Shown here: one piece after another, positions 12,401 to 24,350 of the stretch
Layout of the letters: each line of letters opens with the position of its first letter
How positions within the stretch are numbered: the first letter of the stretch is position 1
Origin: Onchocerca volvulus
Lineage: Eukaryota; Nematoda; Chromadorea; Rhabditida; Onchocercidae
Reading direction: 5' to 3'
Assembly (NCBI GenBank): GCA_000499405.2
Contig: HG738139.1
Coordinates: forward strand, 1,840,976-1,904,975
DNA: 64,000 bases
The notes under the pieces: model-generated
What the model was told of the DNA's origin: nothing
Databases searched by the model: none
Seen by the model: the letters and a program-made list of their open reading frames with translations, nothing else
Translations under genes and position numbers: made by a program

Positions 12401-12836
12401 GAAATGATTCTTCTTGCTGTCTCAACTCACCAGTTTAATTATAGCATTCTTTAATTAATATCTATGCTGTATGCGGTAAGTTTTCGAATTTCAGTTACAT
12501 ATGGCTTAGTTCAAAAATTATGATAAGTGTAATCTTATTGAAAATAGATTTGACATTTCATGTTCTATCTGTAACTGTGAGATAAATTGGTTTTTATTGA
12601 TAATATATTTTTACATATTGTATTTCTCAAATATTTCGTTTGAATTTATTCTTGAAGTCCTGAAACATTTCAATTTTATTTCAATGTCAAAATTTTGGCA
12701 CAAAATATCATTAGACTCAACTTCGATTAGTTTCACTCTCAAAATTTTATGTTACCACAAGAAGGAGAGTCAAGATTTGTTGTATTGATTGATTAACTTC
12801 TCACACTTATTTCATTATTTTCAATTTCAGATTATT

Positions 12837-13262
12837 TTCCCAATTTTGATGTCTTTTGAAAATTATCGAATTCAAATTTCCGAATTGCCAAGGAAGCTAA
12901 TCTACTGATTTATAATTTAGGCTTTATAAAGCCTAAGTTTGTTTCTAAGTGAATATGCTTCATTCAAATAATTATTTTCAGATGGATTTGTTCATTATGT
13001 ACTTACGGAAGCAGCAAATATTAGTTTAAATGAAGCCGGAATGAAATTGAATCGTATATTTTCCGCAATCAGATGCAAACAAAGTTGTACAAACATCAAT
13101 TTCTATACATGATATTGAAAGGTTTCAACGAAACGAAAAGCATATCAATTTTTTGAAACGAATTAATTCATTGCTCATCTTTTTTTACAAAATGTCATTG
13201 AAAATTCTCAATTACAGATTTGAAAAAATTATCACTAAAGCAAAAGAACATTTGATGTAGTA
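12837..13262 (+). other. Exon-like segments of unknown identity
   Basis: Three open stretches follow good acceptors. The one at 12837 reads IIFPILMSFENYRIQISELP and on to a stop near 12910. The one at about 12982 reads GFVHYVLTEAANISLNEAGM and then a Cys-containing end to 13112. The one at 13217 reads FEKIITKAKEHL before TAG. I could not join them in one consistent frame and recognise no domain. They could be exons of an unknown gene or of a decayed one. Confidence 0.2.
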
Positions 13263-13565
13263 ATTGGAATATTTTTCGAAAAACGTCCTCTTTCAACAAA
13301 TAAGATCAAAATAGTCAAAAATCAAATACTTAATTTGTCTTCCAATATTCATCTTTGCCTCACTTAAATATAATAAATAAGAAATAGCAAGATAATGGAC
13401 AACAAAAAAGAAATGATCCAGCATAGTTCATAATTTGAAATTGAAATATTAAATATTTTCGAATCCTTGAATCTTCTAGAAAAAGAAGTGATAGCTAAAA
13501 ATTTAGGGTACCATCTGTTCACTCATTTAATTGCATTATTTGATCGTTATTTTCTAGAAATTCGA

Positions 13566-13660
13566 TGCAATAACCAAATTCATTCATGTCGCGAAATAGA
13601 TGACAATTGTTCGAAAAAAAAGCTGATTGTTGCAAACAAATAAAAAACGATCATTTCAAG
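13566..13660 (+). other. Cys-rich exon-like fragment with apparent frameshift
   Basis: After TTTTCTAG the frame reads RCNNQIHSCREIDDNCSKKK. It then runs into a stop; shifting by one base in a run of eight A continues it as ADCCKQIK. The spacing C-x6-C-x6-C-x6-CC looks like a small disulfide-rich domain. No family assigned. Confidence 0.15.
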
Positions 13661-14609
13661 ATATTTATTTATTCGCTATCTCATTTAAATTTCTATAAAT
13701 ATTTTATTGGCTTATTATTGTACTTGTTGTATGCGCGTAATGTTGCTTTTATTTGTTATTTATTTTCAAAACTTGAAAAAATTCTACAATTATGAGAATT
13801 GAAAGAAAGTATTGCTTACATAGTAGCAAAATTCGATTTCTTTCATTGAAAAAATGAACAATAATAATTAAAAGTGCATGGTCAACTATTTGATATAATC
13901 CAATTCTTGAAATATTTTCATGAAATGGAAAATATTTTTCCTCAAAAATATTGATTTCAAAATGAAATAATTGTTGGGTTGAATCTATTTTTAAGACCTA
14001 ATAAATTAGCTGGAATTTTTGAATAAATATATTGGGGTAACCGATGATTGTACTGCAAAAATCATTTTTATCATATTTTTCAGTTAAGAGAAATGATGAA
14101 ACGATTAATGGTATGTACCACAAACTGCAACCATGATTTCCTTTTCAAGCCGGCAAGTTATAAATATCGGAATTACTCGATGAATAATTAAATTAAGCAA
14201 TAAATTGCGGCGATTTGTGGCCTCAGCCGTAAAAGCCAAAACAATTCATCGTAACACCATAAATTGCTCTCAAATTTCTAGTCGTGCATCGCTGGATTTA
14301 CGATAATCACATCTCTCTTGCCCTTAATATTAGCCAACGTTTGTCAACCAAGAAAAGGCTTTATTTGATGCGACTACAATTTCTCGACAACAGGTCCATG
14401 TTTTAGAATATCTGTGCGAAATGCTATAAATATCAATGACATGGCTTCGTTCAAAATTTTTGCAAAAGAATGAACTTCTGGCAGATAGATTTATCAATAT
14501 ACAGCCTATTTTCTACTGCGAAAACAACCATTTTTACAAAAATTCGTCATGAAAAAAAAAAGAAGTATACTATGATTTCTATGATTGCCTTTTTTAGTTA
14601 TCAATCTTG

Positions 14610-16571
14610 ATGTTGAAGCTCAATTATAGAAAGTTTATTTTAGCTTCTACTTTAATTTCATTAGTTATTTTCTACACGCATAGTTCCGATTTTCAAAATA
14701 TTTTTGACCCTTATTACGATAAATTATTGTTCATTATATCTATTACTAAATTTCCCATAAATATCTATAGAAAAAGCTATGCTTATAATTATCAAGAATA
14801 ATGATCATTCATTCAGTTCAATCCGGAAAATGGCTACAAAAACAATGATTGTATGGAAAGTGTGGGAATATAGAAATAGATTATACTGCTGTGACAATGA
14901 AATGACAATCACAAATCGCAAAAACTGAAATTTGTCTTGTTTCATCAGATGATGTCCTCAGCAATGAAAAATAGGTCATGTTCATGTAAATTTCTTGTAA
15001 TAATTCTTGCTTATTGTCCATTTTTGTTTGAGCTAAACGAACAAATGTTTTGTTTTTTTTTCTTTAAAGTTAGACTCATAACTGACAAACAATTTTCATT
15101 TAATTCAGTCAAATAATTAAGAAAAATATGAAATGATTTCTTTCCTAAAATTATTACCTTGAGTTTCCAAATACTTTTAAGAATATTTTATGTTTTTTGA
15201 TTGAATTATTTTGATTTTTGCAGTATTAATGCTTGGGGCACTTTTCCAACTATTAATATAATCGTGCACATGCTGACGGATATGATACACAAATTAAAAT
15301 CTAAAATAATATGGCAAATTTTCGCTATTATTTCTAAAAAGTTGAAAATAAAGATTTGTAGGATGTTTGCTCATAATTCATTAATTCAAATTGATTTACT
15401 AATTGAGTTGTCAATTTGAACTTCCTGTAAACAACACAGATATTTATGTGATATAATTAGGAAAAGTTTTATTTTCAATGCCCAAACATTCAATCTTTTT
15501 CACAAATAGCTTTTTTAAAAACCATATTCATTTCAATTTGCTTGTACCAAAGAATTGAAATTGAAATTGAAGTTCATTTCCGAATTTGTCGTGTTGAAAA
15601 TGTTGCTCCGTCTATCATATATGCAATTTTAAGAAAAATTGAAAATCACAATCGTTAATTAATTTATTTTTTTGCTTATCCTTATATTCCATTATCGATA
15701 TCTGAATGTTACTCTCCCTCTCTCTTTCTCTTTCTCTTTTTCTTTCTCTCTTGCCTTTTCATATATATTTGAAATACAAAAAAAAATTAATATTAAATAT
15801 CAGAAAACCTGAGCGAACATATTGTGATGATGTGACTAATGAATGGCATTATTATAGCAATAAAAACAATCTTAACTTTAATTAAAAATTTTCATCTTAT
15901 TCACATCAAATCTTAACATTGAATAAAGAAGATATTCTAAAATTAAACTAGTGAAAGTTAATTTGTTATTACAACTATCCGTAGTTGAAGCCTTCACAAA
16001 TTATAACTTTCCATTAGTCAAAAAAAGAAAAAAAAAAAAAAGAAAAAAATGAAAATAATGAATTTGAATGTGAATGTTCGCATTTTATGAATAGCGATAC
16101 ATGCAATTATAACACTGGAATCTTTCATCGTATTTTATTACTACTCTGATAATCTGCAAAAATGCTTAAATAGTTTTCGTATTTTCTTTTAAATTATTTA
16201 TTCTTACTTCTTCATTTTATAATTAGACTATCGATGTAAATTGATGGCATTCATGGATGGATTCATTTTGTTTCTTAATTTAAAAGCAAACATTATAAAT
16301 ATTTTGCAGTTTTGAATTGAAAGATTGGCAAGATTGGTGGTACACTTTGCTAAATCGCATCCAAAGATTAGAAAATAAATTTAAAAAAAAAAAAAATTAC
16401 AAATATAACAAAAGCATCTGCTCAATTTATTATTTACATGGTCATAATGAATATAGAAAGTCAAAAAGTGCATTGAAGTCATTGCTGAAATCACTAATTT
16501 TACAAATCATTAAAAAAGTTTCAAAGCCAATCAGAAAAAATATAGTGAGTTATTTATTTGGAATTATATAG
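14610..16571 (+). other. Possible unknown gene: signal-peptide exon plus two open exons
   Basis: An ATG at 14610, 13 bases after an acceptor-like TTTTTTAG, opens a 63-codon frame with a hydrophobic start (FILASTLISLVIFY). Two further open stretches follow clear acceptors at 15224 (AWGTFPTINIIVHMLTDMIH) and 16310 (LKDWQDWWYTLLNRIQRLEN, then Lys-rich). Both begin in the same phase, but I found no convincing donors to link them. No domain is recognised. It lies just upstream of the GPCR on the same strand and could be noise. Confidence 0.2.
15714..15755. repeat. (TC)n-rich simple repeat
   Basis: Interrupted CTCTCT/TTTCTC pyrimidine tract. Confidence 0.8.
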
Positions 16572-16790
16572 CTATTTGTTTGAAAATTGAGTATTTATGA
16601 GAAAAAATACAGTGAGTTGTTTTTTTTGAAATTATAATCTATTTAATTTTTGAAGTGTTTTTTTCACCAAATTGTTTGTTCTCCAAATTCGAATGTAATT
16701 TTCTTTGCACTGAATTGCATTTTTTTTTTTTTTTTTTTATTTTTAATCACTCATTCTTTCCAGATTTCTTTATCGAATCCGAAAAATTTG

Positions 16791-19271
16791 ATGACGGTTA
16801 CAGAATCTAGCTTAGATGAAAATACTTTGGCATTGATTTGCATTGTTGTGGTTAAGTTTTCTTTTTTTACTTCATTTATTTCATTTTCTAGTCAAAATAT
16901 TGAGAGTGATATGGATTCTTTTGATTCATAATGAATCGATTAATTAATTATTTTTAATGCTAAAAAATTCGAACGGTAAATTACTTCTAAAGTGACTTGT
17001 ATATTTAGCAATATGACTTGTATATTTAGCAACAAAAATTATCAAAAGAATCATTACAAAGCCAATATATTATTCTTGCTTTCGAAAATTTGAGAGATTT
17101 TGAGGATCATTTCATTTATGATTAATTAATCGCTCCATATAATTAACCGAACTTGATGAGATTGCGTTTCATTTGATGCAATTTTTTTTTAGGTATCAGT
17201 GACGGGATTTATCAGTAACGGCTTATCACTTCATATCACAATCACAAATTCGCATTTTCAGAATGCCTATGGCATTCTTTCTACCGCTGTTTTGTTGTGT
17301 AATATACAAACGATATCAATTATACTTATTTGGGGAGCTGTTGTTCTAATAACGTATAACAAATTTTACAGCGTTTAAAATTTTACAGAAATTAGAATTT
17401 AGCTCATTGGATTCAATTGATGACTTCTGATCTTTCCATTATCGTATTAATTCAATTGTAATTTCAGGAATTCTCGGGAACTATCATCAGCATCTACCAT
17501 CACTTTTATACCTGGATGTTTGGTAAATGTGTCCCTTTACGGAGCAGTATTGCTGAATTTATTGATTACAGTGAATAGATATTGTGCTTTTGCATATCCT
17601 CTAAAATATCATCATTTCTGGTCTGTACCAAAAGCTCGCAAAGTAGCAATTACCGCATATTTTCTCGGATTTTTGCCATGTTTTCCGAGCTTTTTCGGTA
17701 TATTTTTAGTACATTTTGTAAAAAACAATAATTTTACAAAACAGTATATCGATTGATTAAGACGATTCGTTAAGATTGAAATTCAAAAATTTCAAAATTC
17801 AAGCTACACTTATTAACTTATGCTGAAGATTTGCAGAACCATGTTTTCTCATTTTCAATGCGGATTCAAATTACTGTTGGACTTTTTGTAACACAACTTG
17901 TGGACTGATCAATTCCGTTTTTGATACAACATTAGTTTCATCATCATCAGTGATAATGACATGCATCAATTTCGTAACTTATATCAAAATAAGAAAGCAC
18001 TATAAAGTAAGATTCAAGCGATTTCATGTTTAGCAGATGCATTTATGATAAAAGCAATTGATCAAATTATGGAACATACGACAATTTCTATGATAAGATA
18101 GATTTTCAAATCACCGACATTTTCATCTCAAAAGCATTCAATTAATATTGAAGAAAACAAATGAAATCCTTAAATTTTAGCTCATGTTCGAGTCATTTTC
18201 TTTTTTTCTTGCACGAATTTCGTTTTCACTTTAATTGAAAATTTTCAATGCAATTTGTATCATACATTCCAACCATTGCCAATATATTTACATTAAGAAC
18301 TTCAATTTTTTCAGCTAAAAATAGTTCCAACAACGACAAACAATTTGGCGGGACATAAGCGCGATTTATTCTTTTTTAAACAGGTAAAGATAATAAAGAT
18401 AGCAGGAGAGGGAAGAATAATTAGAATTCTTGTGCGAAAAGTTAGCTGAAAAGCAAGTATGGAGTGAACAAATGAGAAGTATAATATATAACAACAAATA
18501 TTATTTTGAAAATCGATATCGAAGTTCAAAATAACTAGTCATATCATATGATTTGACTAATTATTGTCGAAAGAAGTTATTTCACTGGAATTTAAAATAA
18601 TATATATTTATATGCGAACATTTTCGCAGCATCAAATTTCTAAATGATATTTGGATTCTTTAATACCTGATTTTTTCTTTAATTTAATCTTTTTTTTTTT
18701 TTCAAAATACATAATTTTTTTTTTCCTCCAGAATAATTGAGCACATTTTAATTATTTATTAAAATTTTCAGACTTGTGCTATTGGAACTGTTATGATCAC
18801 ATCCTCCATTATCTTTTTCTTCGGTAGTTATCTTCCAACCAATAAATGGGTTATATTTGGAATATGTACAATTTCCTGGGTACTGGCACATGCTATGGAA
18901 GGGTATAAGAAACTTTGTTGCTAACTCAGTAAAATATGATATTTTTGTTATTATTTCACTTCGCAACTTGGCTTATTAATAGTGAAATGAGATAATGTTT
19001 ATTTTTATCGAGAAGTTATGAAAAATGTGAATCAAATAATAATAATTTTAGGCCTATTTTATTCAATTAGGCACTTATAAGCTGATAACAGCAGAAAGTA
19101 TGAAAGCGAAAAAAATATAATTTTTATAGATTTATTGTATTGATCTTCAATTGGCGTCACTTTCATGATTTAAGTAAGAAGATTTCCGTTTTGTGGATTA
19201 GAAAATGCGTCAATAATTGCATCAAACGGATTCGAAAAAAGGCTATAAATCCGGAAAGAAACAATTTTTAA
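16791..19271 (+). CDS. Srx-like serpentine chemoreceptor (7TM GPCR)
   Basis: A nematode seven-transmembrane receptor of the Srx type, 320 aa. Exons: 16791-16850, 17193-17353, 17468-17697, 17837-18006, 18315-18383, 18772-18902, 19130-19271; every junction keeps phase. TM1 and the intracellular loop read GFISNGLSLHI, then NAYGILSTAVLLCN. TM3 ends with the (D/N)RY-type motif VNRYCAFAYP. Conserved loop cysteines lie in NYCWTFCNTTC. TM7 reads ISWVLAHAMEGFIVLIFN, followed by a basic cytoplasmic tail. The first ATG lies 28 bases after a TTTCCAG acceptor that may receive a spliced leader. Srx receptors are mainly sensory-neuron chemoreceptors in C. elegans (family knowledge); the ligand here is unknown. 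No break is visible, so it should be functional. Confidence 0.85.
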
Positions 19272-21236
19272 ATGCAGTTTTGGTTGAATGAAGAAATTGC
19301 AATACATGTTTCTCGAGCAATTGCTTCGATATCTTAATTATTTTGATTTGCGAGCATAAATTCAAATGCTTATGTTAGCAAATGCGGATCAAGCAACTGG
19401 CTCTAATAATTCTTTCAAAGTTTTCGATTAAGAAATTGTGTACTTCCTTATTTATTATGATTCATTCTCATGGTTAATGTTAGGAGGAATATCAATTCGG
19501 TATTGTATCGATAAAATATTATCAGAATTTTCGAATATGATTTATTTCACGTGTCTAAACTGCTTTCATTAGAAATCTAAATCTTCATTTATTGCAAGAT
19601 TCCGGCACAACTGCATGTCCAATTTTGTTCCTAAATTGTATCCGTCGTTCGGTCTTCAGTGATTTTTATGAATATATGTTTAATTTGAAGCAAAAACATA
19701 TCGTTGAAATGCGAATATAAAGTTATTTCTTACCTTTTGATTACTTTCGCTGCATAGCTATTTATTTTTTCCAGTTATTTAATGTTCAATGTTCCGATTT
19801 GTAATCTGAAATTAATTAATTTTACATCGATTTCGATTTCGCTCCCAAATATTTTCTTCTTTTCCCTGAACCTGAACCAATTATGTTGGAAAATTTAAGT
19901 TCTTGGAAGATTTAAATATTATGTCTTCCGATCCCACGTATTGTTATTCTCTGTCGATGTTCTTTTGTTTCAATCATATACTCACTTTTTATCCAACTTA
20001 ATTTCCAATTTACTATATTTTATTTTTTTTTTTTTTAGATTATTTCATTTATTCGATTCGAAAACTCTGAAATTCGAAACATGCAGTTGTTAGAAATATT
20101 TTTTCAATTATTCCTCTACTTAATCCTTTTTTAAGGAATTTTGAATCTACAACTTTGTCGACTGCGATTTTAATCAAGAAAAAACGATAAAATTTAGAAA
20201 TCGATGAGCCTATTGCTTAATAGAAATCATTTCATAATATTAGATGCATGAAAATTCTACCAGAAAGAATTTCTTGGAATTATTACAAAATTCAAAGTTA
20301 TTACAAATTTCTTGCACTACAGAACCAAGTAAATATGTATCATTTGAAAAATTTTTCTGAAACTAAAAAATTTATTTCAATATATATTTTATAATAACAA
20401 ACATGCATCCCGTTATGATAAATATATATTTCATTGTGATGAACTGCGTTTTATAGTAATAATAGTGGGGCAAAAAAATGACAGACTTTCCTTTTTTATT
20501 GCTGAAAAGGAATAATGAATAGTAATAATTAGAAAAGAGAAAGTGTTTTAAATTATTTGGCATTACTTTATATTAATATAGTTATTATTCGAAAGGGAAC
20601 AGTGGTCGAGTGATCAAACACTGCTTAAATAATCAAATATTCCCGGCAATTCAGAACAGTTTTAATAATTGTAATGAATCTAAAATACTCCGTAATTCTC
20701 AAAAAATACGTCTCTTTCCCAAACAATCTCAATTATCATTTCAACCTGAACAAGGTTAGCAATTTCAATAGCTCTAGAATAAATCCCCTCAATCACTTTT
20801 CCTAATAAAAAATGCAACGGGATATCAGAATTAATAAATTCCCGTATTAATTGTTGTGGCGATATTTATGGTAAATAAATACCACAAAAATATTTGATAT
20901 GCTAGATTAATTCTGCAGAAGAAATTTCGTATTGATTTTTCATACAAATACTTTACGTACCACAGGCAAGATTTAATAATAAGGACAAATTTAATAATAA
21001 ACACTATATGTAAAAGAATTTTGATGAAATATTAAAACGCATGTCATAAAATTAAAAAATATATAATGAGAAAAAAAAGTAAAAATTCGTAACAAAAGAA
21101 CAACCTCTTTTTAAAAGACATATTGAACTTTTATTATAATTGTTCCGATCATTAATAGTTTTCGTCCTGTCAGTACTACACTTCTGAAAGCAATAGATAA
21201 AAATAACAAGTTAGGTAAAAATTAATAGAAATAGAG
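19272..21236. other. Intergenic, no gene seen
   Basis: AT-rich sequence with a poly-T run at 20022-20038. I see no exon chain, RNA gene or terminal repeat. The left border against the Helitron is abrupt at about 21237. Confidence 0.45.
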
Positions 21237-24200
21237 GAAAAAGGACATCTTCACCTTTGAAAGTCCCGTCAAGATTGTTGCTTTACGATATTGCTCATCA
21301 TTTTTTTTTTTACTGCAACTTGCGTGTCGTCGCAAAGTTTTGGCTGATTGAAATTTCGCAACATAATAACTGGCATGTCAATTTTCAACTGCAGTACATG
21401 CGGTGGCATCTCTGGCAAATCGAGTAAATTCCAAAATTCTTTTGGATAATTAACCGCTTCATCTGCTTCCACAACATTATCGACGAACTTGTATGTTTAT
21501 TGTCTCGCTTTGAACGTTAGACTGAATAATTTTGTGAAGTTCGTCGAACGCCTTTGTTATTGACCGCAAGAATCGTTTGTTCACTCAGCCAATCGTGATC
21601 CTTAGAATTGGTTAAATATTGGGAAATACCTTTTCACCCAAATCTTTTTTCGAAGTTACTAAATTGCAGAAGCTATGAGGCAATAAATTCATCCTGTAGT
21701 AAGATCACCCGGCAACTTCCCGTTCCCATTTTCCAACAATCGATGTGAGAGGATCATAGTTGATCGATTGTTTTGCAGCTGGACACGCATATTATAATTA
21801 ATTTTAACGTTTTTACGTGACACCACAAAGTAAATTATTTTAGACAAGCATTTATTTCGTCCGTTGGTATTGATCGAGTAATTACAGGTCATATTTGCCT
21901 GAAATCTATTGCAAGCAATATAAATGCGTTCCCAAATGGTCTGATATTTCCATGCAAACCTTGCAATGATTGATCAAGAGCCTCGACTGATTTTTTTTAC
22001 TCCATTTTACATTCATTCCAAGCAATAAGTTTGCATTTTGTAATATTTTTCCCTTGCTCGATGTTTTGGAAATGTTGAATGTAAGACTTTCAATGAATTG
22101 CATGCTCAATGACAATTTCAAAGCAGAATCAGCAGTTCTTCATCTGGTAGCAATGTTGCAGCTATTCGAGATGATGCAAGAGCTAAGGCTATGACATTGT
22201 GGGATCGAATTGTTGCCAGAATCAGTCTAATTAGTAACGTTTTACCAGTTCCTCCTGGCGCATCTAAAAAGAAGATTTCTCCAGCTCCCTTATTGACAGT
22301 TTGCATTATTTAATCATGGATGGCTTTCTGCTCAAACGTAAGATTAGAAATATTTGATTGCACATAGACAAAAGATTAGCCGTGTTGTTATTTTGCTCAC
22401 GATGCAATTCTACATCGAACGAAGCAGCAGCAGATCGATTCGGTGATGGCATTCCAAATTGATTGAGAACTTTGTTCACAATTTGTAAACACAAATCTGT
22501 AATAACTATCAACGCTTCGTTGTAGATTTTTGCTGTGAAATCCATGTTCATTTTTGAATTTTCGCTGCGTATTCGATGCAGAATATCTTCAGCCATATAT
22601 GATTTATATTTCTCCCATAACTTCGCTGGAGATGAAGGAGAGCAGACGGTCAATATGGTTGCAAACAACGTACGAATTTGATTTGAATGTGACATGTTAC
22701 ATGTGTCATATATGCATACATCCCACTGTCGGTAGTTCTCCAATAAATTCAAAGCTTGACATGCTCTGCGGAAAGTAGCATATGTAAAATATTAATGCGT
22801 TTGAAATTGCTTCCGCTGTTTTGCTGCGTTTCGCACATTCAATTCTTACCGTATCACATTGAACAGCCCTTTAGTAACTACTAAAAAAAAAGGAAAAAAA
22901 AAACAGTTCAAAAAAAATATCTACCGTTGACAATTTTTAACTACTGAAAGGAAGTTGAACCGGGCACATTTACTAAAAATATGCGAAGAAGTATTCGTCC
23001 TGATTAGGATGCACGGTGTACAATCTGCCTATCGTAGTTTGTTTGAATATACTGGGTTGTCCATCGAATGGTTCTCCCCCTTTGCTTCGTTCAACTGATT
23101 TTCTATTCGAACTCTATGTGTATACACTGTTATATTCGGAAGTAGGCACTTCCGAATATAACAGTATTTTCGCAAATGCGTCAGTTTGATATGATACGAA
23201 GAAAGCAGTTAATGTTGAAGCCGGTGGATTCAGAGTTATTTTTTGCACATTTGCAACTGTGAAATAAATGTGTTATTCATTTTCTAGATGTACTGCTGAG
23301 TGAACAACAACTGGATTTCGTTCATATATGGGTAATGGAAAAATTCACCATACAATTTCATTGTTGCTAATGTATCTTTCAGGCTGATACTGTGAGATTT
23401 CATCGATATGTAATGCCGCATTCCTACCACTTCTTTCTGGTCGCACGCCAAAAATTGCCATGTCGCTGCGTTTTGTATGCTTTTAATACTAAAGGTGAAT
23501 ATGGAACAACCCACCGATTATCTACTTCGATGTCACCATTCCACATTTGTATGGTCTCTAATTTACCGCCATCTTCTGCTGATCTTTTTTTGTATCAAGT
23601 ATATCCATCCTTTTTTGTAACTGTTTGGATACCAATGTTCGAAGATATCGCTTAGAGCATTTTCCGTCTATTATGCATGATAAATTTGGATTCAGTATAC
23701 CGCAAGGTTCACGTGTCATATTTTTTGTTCACAACGTTACGATTTCTGCACCGAACGACGTCATTTGGAAGTACGAATTGTATTTCTTGATTTTAGATAG
23801 GAAACGCTTTGATTCGGCGGTATATCCGGCAAGCAAAGTTTTTAATGACTCTGGTAGTTCTTCAGGTTAAGATAGCTTAATTTTTTTTTTTCCGACAACG
23901 TAACACATTCCTTCCGTTTCTCCATTTAATTTCAGAGCCTTGCAAAAAAGACATACATCAGTCATAGTACCGATGAGAACATGCAGTCAAACTATAATCA
24001 TCAGCTGGGTTGTATTAGAATGCAAATTGATTTTAATCGCATGATTGCTGAACATGAAGTCATGTTTGAAAGCTGATCAAGAAATACTAAAGGTGAAGTG
24101 GTGCGACATAGTTGCGAAAGTGATGACGACAAACATGCTTACCACCATAAATGACAAAGATCGATGCAGTAATAGTAACAGTTCGGAGTCCAGTTTAAAA

Positions 24201-24350
24201 GTTCAAAGCGACGCAACAGTAACAAAAATCCGACAATCCACTTGGATAGTATTCTTCTCTATTAGCGAAAAGGAAAGAATAACCCAGTGATCAATTTGTC
24301 TGGATGTTCTCTGATAATTGTTCGTATTGACGAATCACTCTTCATCAATC
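21237..24350 (-). mobile_element. Degenerate autonomous Helitron (RepHel), copy 1
   Basis: Read on the minus strand, the translation runs from a Helitron-like N domain (24.3-23.6 kb) through the replication-initiator region to a PIF1-type helicase (22.3-21.24 kb). Walker A is FFLDAPGGTGKT (22238-22273). Further helicase pieces are ALALASS, NYNMRVQLQNNRSTMI near 21780 and EADEAVNYPKEFWNLLD near 21450. Before the helicase are GRLYTVHPNQDEY (about 23000) and NYRQWDVCIYDTCNMSHSNQ (about 22720). The reading frame is broken by many stops, frameshifts and an A-rich insertion near 22890, so it is dead. The 3' end of the helicase, including the last motifs, is missing at 21237, and no Helitron 3' hairpin is seen there. 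The N-terminal portion is repeated inverted at 27950-28725. Confidence 0.9.
23126..23165. repeat. Perfect 18-bp palindrome with 4-nt loop
   Basis: ACTGTTATATTCGGAAGT at 23126-23143 is followed by AGGC and then its exact reverse complement at 23148-23165. It lies within the Helitron coding remnant. Confidence 0.9.
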
